DNA from: Pseudomonas floridensis
GTDB taxonomy: Bacteria; Pseudomonadota; Gammaproteobacteria; Pseudomonadales; Pseudomonadaceae
Assembly (NCBI RefSeq): GCF_002087235.1
Contig: NZ_MUIO01000021.1
Span: 62,001-126,000, forward strand
Reading direction: 5' to 3'
DNA length: 64,000 nt
Part shown: in pieces, positions 43,207-49,243 of the stretch
How positions within the stretch are numbered: position 1 is the stretch's first letter
Layout: every line of letters starts with the position of its first letter
Translations under genes and position numbers: made by a program
Notes under the pieces: generated by a model
What the model was told of the DNA's origin: nothing
Seen by the model: only the letters and a program-made list of their open reading frames with translations
Database searches by the model: none

Positions 43207-44035
43207 TGACCGCGCCCTCAGCAGGGGTATCTAGCTTGTCTTGGTTGGGAGCCTCGTCGCGCATTTTGACCAACTGCTGCATGGTCTGGAGTAGCACCTG
43301 TGTGCTTTGCGCACCCTTCACCAGCAGTTTGTTGCCTGTGAGGTTGTCGACTACAACCGTTGCTGGCGTGCCGGTGACGCCCATGTTCGTGCCTTTCTTC
43401 ACCTGACCCTCGATCAGGGCTTGGTATTTACCGCTTTCCATACACTGGCGATAGGCATCAAGGGGAGCACCGACCTCCTGAGCAAGACGCTCTACATCTT
43501 CGACACCTTGGCCATTGAGTTGAGTGCGTGCAAACCATTCGCCAGTAAACGCCCAGAAGGCTTTGTTGCCGGCGACCTCTCCCACGCACTCAGATGCGTG
43601 AGCTGCCACTTCGGCGACAGGGTTGTGGAAAGCTAGGGGGTAGTGCTGCCATTCCCAGTTAATACGTCCTTCGGACTTGTCAGCCATCTGCTTTGGGGTG
43701 TCATGGAAGCGCTTGCAATACGGGCATTCCAGGTCGCTGAACTCGACCAGGGTAAATTGTGCATCCATGCTGCCGTAGATATGCCGCCCTTCAATGCTGG
43801 TGTCAGCTGCACCGCTCCAATTCGAGAGGATTTTCGCTTTCGCTGCGTTGATCTTCGCGATCTCGCGATCCTTGAGAGTTTTGTCGACGGCTCCTGGCAG
43901 CTGCTCAACGAGGGCTTTATTCACTGCCATGTCGGTGTAGCTCTGACCCATGTAGACAGAGGCGCCCACAGCAACGGCAGAGGTCAAGATGGAAACACCA
44001 ATGGCTGTGGCAAGGGTGGGATTGAATTTAGGCAT
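43187..44035 (-). CDS. DsbA-like thiol-disulphide oxidoreductase 1
   Basis: A 282-residue periplasmic protein with an N-terminal membrane anchor (TLATAIGVSILTSAVAVGASVYM). The thioredoxin-fold active site is CPYC in VEFSDLECPYCKRFHDT; the cis-Pro loop is TGTPATVVVDN. It should form or shuffle disulphides in exported transfer proteins such as Cys-rich TraN. It is a paralogue of the gene at 54703-55488 (same CPYC centre and layout). It is transcribed after a lipoprotein gene, six bases apart. Confidence 0.88.
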   Translation of the reverse strand: MPKFNPTLATAIGVSILTSAVAVGASVYMGQSYTDMAVNKALVEQLPGAVDKTLKDREIAKINAAKAKILSNWSGAADTSIEGRHIYGSMDAQFTLVEFSDLECPYCKRFHDTPKQMADKSEGRINWEWQHYPLAFHNPVAEVAAHASECVGEVAGNKAFWAFTGEWFARTQLNGQGVEDVERLAQEVGAPLDAYRQCMESGKYQALIEGQVKKGTNMGVTGTPATVVVDNLTGNKLLVKGAQSTQVLLQTMQQLVKMRDEAPNQDKLDTPAEGAVNEIGAQ

Positions 44036-44041
44036 GGCTGA

Positions 44042-44599
44042 TCACTTATAGGAGGGGGGAAGAGACGGTTTCAGGTGAAGAGGGACATCCTTCGGGGTGC
44101 CTTCGACGAGAATCACCCACTCCTCGTAGCTCAAACGCTGAGCCCCTTTGCAGAGCTTGTTCCGAACGGCGATATAGTCGTCGACCGTACCGGCCGCGTT
44201 GGCCAAGGTGACGATGCGCTCGCTTGCCGCGGGTTGGCCGATAGCGAACGCCTGCGCCACATTTGTAGAATCAGCACAGTTATCCTGGAACATGGCCGAG
44301 GGGACCGCAACGCTATCGTTCGTTGGAGGACGTGCTTGCAGCTCTGGATGCAGCTTGCCGGCAGGTGTCTCGAGAACATCGAGGCTGCCAAGAACATGTT
44401 GATAGGTTGGCTTTCGCAACGCTGCACCGCCTCGGCCCGTATGTCCCCAGCTGGTGTGGTATTCACGCATGTCGGGCTCGTAGCTTGCGACCTCGAATGG
44501 TGTGCCTGGGTTAGGGGGTTCTGGCTTGTTGGCACAACCCGCTGTGATCGCCAAGCCAATGGCCAGGCTTAGCGGCAGGAGAGATTTAAGGTGGTGCAT
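44042..44599 (-). CDS. Predicted lipoprotein, first gene of the minus-strand transfer unit
   Basis: A 185-residue lipoprotein; lipobox ITAGC in AIGLAITAGCANKPEPP. The mature chain has EPDMREYHTSWGHTGRGGAALRKPTYQHVLGSLDV and two later Cys. No family recognised. The first ATG with a signal peptide is 44599. The transfer-gene element at 44658-44686 lies 59 bases upstream on its strand, so it is likely controlled with the tra genes. Confidence 0.7.
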   Translation of the reverse strand: MHHLKSLLPLSLAIGLAITAGCANKPEPPNPGTPFEVASYEPDMREYHTSWGHTGRGGAALRKPTYQHVLGSLDVLETPAGKLHPELQARPPTNDSVAVPSAMFQDNCADSTNVAQAFAIGQPAASERIVTLANAAGTVDDYIAVRNKLCKGAQRLSYEEWVILVEGTPKDVPLHLKPSLPPSYK

Positions 44600-44657
44600 G
44601 GTTGATCCTCTGAGGCTGGTAAGGATCATTTTCCTCCGTACAGATGAGGGGATGGCC

Positions 44658-44686
44658 CGTTTTCAGGACGAAAAAGCGACTGAAAA
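44658..44686 (-). promoter_or_regulatory. Transfer-gene element: TTTTCAG-N13-CTGAAAA (lipoprotein-dsb unit)
   Basis: On the minus strand TTTTCAG (44686-44680), 13 bases, CTGAAAA (44666-44660), then CG. It ends 59 bases before the start at 44599; it is the most exact copy. Confidence 0.8.
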
Positions 44687-44946
44687 AACGTTGGTAAAAA
44701 ACACGCTTGCCAATGGATTCTGCTTGTTGCAGACTTCCTATCACGTCGAGTAGCTCGGCGTTATAAATTCGGATTGCAGGCCTTGCAGTCCATCTCTCAG
44801 GCCCAGCGCCTCATGGTTGAATCTCAACCATCATGAATTCCCAGATTAAGTCAGCCCACATGTGTGGACTGATTTAGTCATGCGCTTCGTCGCATGGTCG
44901 GCTTGTTGGCCGTCTCAAAAGTACAACCAAAAACCCATGAAAAACC
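44687..44946. other. Non-coding stretch with stacked hairpins upstream of ssb
   Basis: No gene is supportable here. Several stems are visible: ATGGTTGA-ATC-TCAACCAT (44814-44832), an imperfect stem with CCACATGTGTGG at its centre (44858-44869), and CATGCG-CTTCGT-CGCATG (44880-44897). They probably form a structured leader for ssb or hold promoter and operator signals. Confidence 0.5.
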
Positions 44947-45022
44947 AAACCCCAACGGGGCTGCTATTGCCCCCGTATTGGGGTAATGCCGCCCCGTAGT
45001 TCTATCTAAAAGGAGAAATACT
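44947..45022 (+). promoter_or_regulatory. Leader hairpin element 11 (ssb)
   Basis: CCCCA.CGGGG...CCCCG..TGGGG (44950-44973). Complementarity to the AAGGAGAA ribosome site is weak here (TTCT only). Confidence 0.6.
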
Positions 45023-45538
45023 ATGGCCCGCGGCGTAAATAAAGTGATCTTGGTTGGTACCTGTGGTCAAGATCCAGAAACTCGCTACTTACCTAACGGT
45101 AATGCAGTAACCAATCTCAGCCTTGCAACAAGTGAGCAGTGGACAGACAAACAGACGGGACAGAAAGTCGAAAAGACCGAATGGCACCGTGTTTCATTGT
45201 TTGGGAAAGTCGCTGAAATCGCTGGTGAGTATTTGCGGAAAGGATCGCAGGTATACATCGAAGGTAAGCTTCAAACACGAGAGTGGGAAAAAGACGGTAT
45301 CAAACGGTACACCACCGAAATTATCGTCGACATGCAGGGCAAAATGCAGCTCCTGGGTGGTAGGCCAGAGCGCGACACCTCTCAAGGGCAACCCCGTGAG
45401 CAGCGTCCGCAACAGCAACAACAACGTCCTAGTCAGTCACCACGCGATCCTGCTCCACAGCATGATCAGCATTTTGACAGCTTCGACGACGACATCCCTT
45501 TTGCCCCTATTAGCCGTTTGCTTCTAAACATCATCTAA
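45023..45538 (+). CDS. ssb: Single-stranded DNA-binding protein with extended C-terminus
   Basis: A 171-residue SSB. The OB-fold is typical: [49 protein letters not shown] and [12 protein letters not shown] Gln/Pro-rich linker leads to the acidic tip FDDDIPF, which in most SSBs is the very end and recruits partner enzymes. Here eleven residues ([11 protein letters not shown]) follow the tip. SSB next to RecT and a YqaJ exonuclease suggests a plasmid recombination and repair set used on incoming single strands. Confidence 0.93.
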   Translation: MARGVNKVILVGTCGQDPETRYLPNGNAVTNLSLATSEQWTDKQTGQKVEKTEWHRVSLFGKVAEIAGEYLRKGSQVYIEGKLQTREWEKDGIKRYTTEIIVDMQGKMQLLGGRPERDTSQGQPREQRPQQQQQRPSQSPRDPAPQHDQHFDSFDDDIPFAPISRLLLNII

Positions 45539-45559
45539 TCAGGCAGAAGTCAGTCAAGA

Positions 45560-45605
45560 ATTAACGCACCTCCGGGTGCGTTTTCTTTTTAGAAAGGAAA
45601 AAGAA
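45560..45605 (+). promoter_or_regulatory. Leader hairpin element 12 (recT)
   Basis: ACGCACC-TCC-GGGTGCGT (45564-45581), then a T-rich tract able to pair with AAAGGAAA at the ribosome site. Confidence 0.6.
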
Positions 45606-46697
45606 ATGAGCGATAACTTCCAAAACGCAGTTGCAATTATTGCGAAGCAAGAAGAAAAGTTCATCAAGCTAGTGGAGTCGTCGAAGACTGACGTGATGTT
45701 CAAAAATGAACTGCTGTTTGCATCGCAGGCCATGATGAACAACGACTATCTGTGCAAGTGCGCTACGACTAACCCGCTAAGCCTTAGAAATGCGTTTAGC
45801 CAGGTTGCGGCATACGGATTGACTCTTAATCAATCCCGACAGCTCGCGTACTTGGTGCCCCGAGACGGGCAGGTGGTTTTGGACGTGTCCTGGAGGGGCA
45901 TGGTCAAGGTCGCTGTGAACGACGGTGCGATCCGTGATTGCATCGTTGAATTGGTCTACTCGAAAGACAAGTTCGAGTACAGAGGGAAGCGACAAAGCCC
46001 GACCCATACGTTCAACCCCTTCGATAAGAAGGCTGATCGTGGGGAGTTTGTAGGTTGCTACGTCGAAGCTCTTCTGCCTGATGGCCGTGTTCACGTTGAG
46101 GCGGTTACCGCTGATGAAATCAATGCTGCTCGCGATGCTTCGGAGCTGTGGAAACGTAAGAAGAAAGGCCCTTGGGTCGACTTCGAAGATTCCATGCGCA
46201 AGAAGTCGGCCATCAAGATCGCAAGGAAATACTGGCCTCAGACTGGCTCAAAGCTGGACGGAGTGATTCAGTATCTCAATACAGACGCTGGTGAAGGGTT
46301 CTCTTCAAACGATGTACCAGTTGAGGTTGTTGAGCGATACATGGGCACTGCTGATGTCGTGGAACCTGAACCGTTGCCTACCTCTAACCAGGTTGATCAG
46401 GAGCCGGCACCAGCCGCTCAGCCCGAACAGGCGGCTAATCCAAAGGTTGCAGATCCTGCCCCGGCAGGTGACGTGATTGAAGGTGAAGTTGTTCGTGACG
46501 GTAGCCAAGTTCCGCCCCCTGCTGATCTGCCTAAGAAGACGATCAACAAGGTTGCGGAAGTCGTTCGGCGTGCCCGTGCTGCCAATTGCTGGGAACCTGC
46601 TTTCGAGTACGTCTCTACATGGCCTGTAGTTGCTCGGGATTACGCTGTAACTCAGTTGAAATCTGCGCAGTACGTTGCTCAGTCGCAAGGCGAGTGA
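45606..46697 (+). CDS. recT: RecT-family single-strand annealing protein
   Basis: A 363-residue recombinase. The RecT core (about 1-240) has NPLSLRNAFSQVAAYGLTLNQ, LAYLVPRDGQVVLDVSWRGM and WVDFEDSMRKKSAIKIARKYWP. The last ~120 residues are Pro/Glu/Ala-rich, then a short folded end. RecT anneals complementary strands and works with an exonuclease; the YqaJ gene at 48085 is the expected partner. The start follows GAAAGGAAAAAGAA. Confidence 0.93.
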   Translation: MSDNFQNAVAIIAKQEEKFIKLVESSKTDVMFKNELLFASQAMMNNDYLCKCATTNPLSLRNAFSQVAAYGLTLNQSRQLAYLVPRDGQVVLDVSWRGMVKVAVNDGAIRDCIVELVYSKDKFEYRGKRQSPTHTFNPFDKKADRGEFVGCYVEALLPDGRVHVEAVTADEINAARDASELWKRKKKGPWVDFEDSMRKKSAIKIARKYWPQTGSKLDGVIQYLNTDAGEGFSSNDVPVEVVERYMGTADVVEPEPLPTSNQVDQEPAPAAQPEQAANPKVADPAPAGDVIEGEVVRDGSQVPPPADLPKKTINKVAEVVRRARAANCWEPAFEYVSTWPVVARDYAVTQLKSAQYVAQSQGE

Positions 46698-46752
46698 CGG
46701 TAAAAAACGCTTTGAGGGGCCTTTTTTGCATAGGGCGCTTCGAACTGACCAC

Positions 46753-46808
46753 AACCCTACGGGGCTTCCCCGTAAGGGGGCTCCGTCAGTTTAAAAGGAA
46801 CCAATCAG
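46753..46808 (+). promoter_or_regulatory. Leader hairpin element 13
   Basis: TACGGGG-CTT-CCCCGTA within CCC...GGG (46755-46780), followed by GGCTCC and AAAAGGAACC before the 14-residue frame. Confidence 0.7.
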
Positions 46809-46853
46809 ATGGCTGACTTGATCGTCTTCATTCTGACTCTGCTGCTGCCATAA
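46809..46853 (+). CDS. 14-residue hydrophobic peptide
   Basis: A frame encoding MADLIVFILTLLLP, enclosed between leader elements 13 and 14 with its own AAAAGGA site. It is too short for homology. The leader architecture equals that of longer genes, which is the only reason to call it. It could be a membrane micropeptide, a toxin-like peptide or the remains of a decayed gene. Confidence 0.45.
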   Translation: MADLIVFILTLLLP

Positions 46854-46867
46854 GCATCAGCAAACAA

Positions 46868-46930
46868 ACTCCCTGACGGGGCATATCCCGCCAGGTGATT
46901 GCCCTTGTCGCTCTCTGAAAGGAAAACGAT
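46868..46930 (+). promoter_or_regulatory. Leader hairpin element 14
   Basis: CCTG.CGGG-GCATAT-CCCG..CAGG (46872-46894), then a GAAAGGAAAACG ribosome site; the second pairing is weak. Confidence 0.65.
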
Positions 46931-47140
46931 ATGGCAACTCATACCCAAGATGCAGAAAGCCTAGATCCCCCTGTTGAACAACAGAGGGATCTATTGGCCT
47001 CCGCAATCGGAGAAGCTTTGGTGAAGGCCGGAATGATCGGCCCAAACACGCCCCTCACAGGGCCTCAGCTTCTCTACTTCCTCGATCAGCTGGTTGATCA
47101 CTACAACGAGCTGTGCCGCTCGGTCGACGTTGTTTACTGA
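46931..47140 (+). CDS. Small hypothetical protein
   Basis: A 69-residue soluble protein, MATHTQDAESLDPPVEQQRD through LVDHYNELCRSVDVVY; helical with a GPNTPLTGPQLLYFLDQLV motif. No family recognised. Confidence 0.65.
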   Translation: MATHTQDAESLDPPVEQQRDLLASAIGEALVKAGMIGPNTPLTGPQLLYFLDQLVDHYNELCRSVDVVY

Positions 47141-47157
47141 GACTTAGCCGCAATACA

Positions 47158-47235
47158 CACCACCCTGAGGGGGCATCGCCCCTACAGGGAAGGTGCCTCT
47201 TTTTCAGGGCTAAAAATCTGAGAAGGAGATACACC
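47158..47235 (+). promoter_or_regulatory. Leader hairpin element 15
   Basis: CCCTG.GGGGC-ATC-GCCCC..CAGGG (47164-47189), then CTCTTTTTCAG (47197-47207) pairing with CTGAGAAGGAG (47218-47228) over the ribosome site. Confidence 0.75.
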
Positions 47236-47415
47236 ATGCGGACTTACATCCTATCGATGACCATCCTGCATACACGGCAGAAGGCTACCTACCGTTGTGA
47301 AGCAACCACCTTCGGCGAAGCGATCGACAAAGCAGAAAAAGCTCATCCGGGCTTCTTTTCCGTTCTGACCAACTCCCTGCCAGGAGAGCAGAACAATGCG
47401 ACCGTCAACCGTTGA
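47236..47415 (+). CDS. Small hypothetical protein
   Basis: A 59-residue protein, MRTYILSMTILHTRQKATYR through PGEQNNATVNR, with a strand-helix pattern (YRCEATTFGEAIDKAEKAHPG). GAAGGAGATACACC precedes ATG. Its last 20 bases overlap the next gene, giving coupling. Confidence 0.65.
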   Translation: MRTYILSMTILHTRQKATYRCEATTFGEAIDKAEKAHPGFFSVLTNSLPGEQNNATVNR

Positions 47416-47899
47416 GCGCCTGAAGGAATCCCTTGCTAGCTGGGGGGAGATGAAAGAGGAGGGTGGTGCGTTCGCGGAATACGCTGACGAAATGATCGAG
47501 CAATTTCAGGTGAAGCTCATTCTCCTGGAATACCTGCTCTGTCAGTTCGCTATCCATGGACTTGGCTTGACGCTGAAGCATCGGAGCCGGGATGCCTGGG
47601 GTGTTCTTATCCCAGACGCATCTCAGCAAGGGCGCTTTCGGTGGCAGGCGTTTCAACGTGATGGCTTCACCGGCCATTGCACGCATGACACGCCGGAGCT
47701 CTGCATTGGCGACATGCTTGACGATGGATACGCGCTTCTCGATATGGGGGCGCTTGATCGATTGTCGGGTACCGTTGAATGGCAGCGCGGCATGGAGATC
47801 GTCGCTGTGATTCAGGCTTGCAATGCAGGTCAGTTGAGCTTCGAGGATGCCATGCGCAAGCGAGAAGAAATTTACTCCCGCTATGCGAAGGTTGCGTAA
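47396..47899 (+). CDS. Hypothetical protein
   Basis: A 167-residue soluble protein, MRPSTVERLKESLASWGEMK onward. QFAIHGLGLTLKHRSRDAWGVLIPD and RWQAFQRDGFTGHCTHDTPELC suggest an alpha/beta fold, and ELCIGDMLDDGYALLDMG a small acidic patch. CAGGAG precedes ATG inside the previous gene. No family recognised. Confidence 0.65.
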   Translation: MRPSTVERLKESLASWGEMKEEGGAFAEYADEMIEQFQVKLILLEYLLCQFAIHGLGLTLKHRSRDAWGVLIPDASQQGRFRWQAFQRDGFTGHCTHDTPELCIGDMLDDGYALLDMGALDRLSGTVEWQRGMEIVAVIQACNAGQLSFEDAMRKREEIYSRYAKVA

Positions 47900-47933
47900 G
47901 CGTGAGCATCACTGGAACACCAGAGAAAGAATA

Positions 47934-48032
47934 TCCCCCAGGGGGCGAAAGCCCTCAGGGGATTTCGCCTTTTTGGGGGTGCCACTTGGGTTTTCGAGCC
48001 AGGGTGGTGAACTTGAGAAAAGGAGAAATCAG
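47934..48032 (+). promoter_or_regulatory. Leader hairpin element 16 (leader peptide and yqaJ)
   Basis: GGGGGC-GAAA-GCCCTC within CCCC...GGGG (47936-47961). Then GATTTCGCCTTTT (from 47961) is complementary to AAAAGGAGAAATC (48019-48031), the ribosome site, except for one pair. Confidence 0.75.
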
Positions 48033-48098
48033 ATGAAGACCTTTGAATCCAGCCGCTTGCTGGAGTTCTATGGGGGTGTCAGCAATGAAGATCGTTGA
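48033..48098 (+). CDS. 21-residue leader peptide overlapping the exonuclease gene
   Basis: Encodes MKTFESSRLLEFYGGVSNED plus R. It has the strong AAAAGGAGAAATCAG site, whereas the exonuclease start at 48085 lies inside it with only GGGGGTGTCAGCA upstream. Translation of the short frame probably delivers ribosomes to the overlapping gene (14-base overlap). Confidence 0.55.
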   Translation: MKTFESSRLLEFYGGVSNEDR

Positions 48099-49128
48099 CA
48101 TCGCACAGCGGACTCCCGAGTGGCATGAGTGGCGAAGGGAAGGCATCAGTGCAACCAGTTGCGCGGTCATCATGGGTGAGAACCCAGATAAAACGCCCCT
48201 GGAACTGTGGAAAGAACTGGTCGGAATTGTCGAGCCAGCTGACTTGTCGGTAATCCCGCAGGTTAGGAGGGGAGTCAAGTTCGAACCGCTAGCGCTACAA
48301 GCCTTTGAGGACAAGTACGGCAAGATGGCTTTGCCGTTCTGTGCAGAGTCGACCGCATACCCTTTCATTAGGGCATCGTTCGATGGAGTTCTGGATGACA
48401 AGTCTCCGGTAGAGATCAAGAATCTCTCCGAAACCAACCATCTGGAGGTGCTGCAACTCAGGGAGCATAGCAAGGCATTTAAGCTGTACCGCTGGCAAGT
48501 GATGCATCAAATGATCGTCAGTGGAGCACGGCGCGGCTACCTGTGGTTTTGGTCGCCGAAGCATGAACCCTGCTGTTTGATCGTTGACTGGGATGACCTC
48601 CTGGTGAGGCGAATCATTCAGGCAGAAGAAATCTTCTGGGGGCTGGTGATGCGCGGTGTGCCGCCTGAGGCCGATCCGAAGCGGGACGTTATTCCGCTGG
48701 ATAGGCTGGACCTGGCTGCATGGCGTCCGCTAGCAAATGCCAGGAGGGCGAAGGAGAGCAAGATTGCTGAGCTGAAGGCCCAGTTGAAAGTGCTCACGAT
48801 GGAAGCAAAAGACCTTGAGGCCGAGATCCTGCCGTTGCTGGGGGAGTTCCGCCGGGCCGATGCTCTGGGTGTGAAAGTCACGAACTACGAAGTGGCTGGC
48901 ACTGTGGATTGGAAAGGTGTTGCGCACGAGCTGGAGGCGGTTATTCCGCCCGATGTGATCGCGAGACACCAGACCGGTTCGTCAATGGCTACGCGGGTCT
49001 CTGTGGATGCCTCCTACGATGAAAGTAAGGCCAAGCCTGAGCCGTTGCCCCGCATACGGCAAAAGGTGGACGTAATAAATGAGACGGTCGAAGAGCCGTC
49101 GCAGTTTTTCGGAACCTTCTGGTTCTAA
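48085..49128 (+). CDS. YqaJ-family (lambda-exonuclease-like) recombinase exonuclease
   Basis: A 347-residue nuclease of the YqaJ/lambda Exo family. The start QRTPEWHEWRREGISATSCAVIMG and the catalytic region RRGVKFEPLALQAFEDKYG, FIRASFDGVLDDKSPVEIKNLS (Asp, then Glu-x-Lys) are typical. A coiled coil KESKIAELKAQLKVLTMEAKDLEAEI precedes a C-terminal tail ending SQFFGTFWF. It should resect double-strand ends for RecT. The FGTFWF end is shared with the DUF3150 protein at 31823-33019. Confidence 0.9.
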   Translation: MKIVDIAQRTPEWHEWRREGISATSCAVIMGENPDKTPLELWKELVGIVEPADLSVIPQVRRGVKFEPLALQAFEDKYGKMALPFCAESTAYPFIRASFDGVLDDKSPVEIKNLSETNHLEVLQLREHSKAFKLYRWQVMHQMIVSGARRGYLWFWSPKHEPCCLIVDWDDLLVRRIIQAEEIFWGLVMRGVPPEADPKRDVIPLDRLDLAAWRPLANARRAKESKIAELKAQLKVLTMEAKDLEAEILPLLGEFRRADALGVKVTNYEVAGTVDWKGVAHELEAVIPPDVIARHQTGSSMATRVSVDASYDESKAKPEPLPRIRQKVDVINETVEEPSQFFGTFWF

Positions 49129-49134
49129 CCCCTC

Positions 49135-49160
49135 AGCCCGGCACTTGCCGGGCTTTTTTT
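49135..49160 (+). terminator. Intrinsic terminator of the recombination operon
   Basis: AGCCCGGCA-CT-TGCCGGGCT followed by seven or more T. The T-run runs into the transfer-gene element upstream of traI. Confidence 0.88.
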
Positions 49161-49184
49161 CGACCATAAAACCGCCTGAAAACG
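49156..49184 (+). promoter_or_regulatory. Transfer-gene element (traI copy)
   Basis: Left half TTTTTCG (two mismatches to TTTTCAG), 13 bases, right half CTGAAAA (49176-49182) plus CG. Ends 60 bases before the traI start at 49244. CTGAAA-N16-TATCCC could serve as -35/-10. Confidence 0.65.
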
Positions 49185-49243
49185 AAACTCAAGGCGGTAT
49201 CCCTCACGCATCATTCTCAGCACACAATATGGCCGAGAAGCGT

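Noticed and set aside
44687..45022. The structured gap upstream of ssb as oriT
   Set aside because: It has stacked hairpins, but it is not next to the relaxase, and no nick-site similarity to known MOB_H origins could be recognised.
30265..48032. Repeated hairpins as a CRISPR array or REP elements
   Set aside because: They are each tied to a start codon, spaced by whole genes and share structure rather than sequence; there are no regular spacers and no cas genes.
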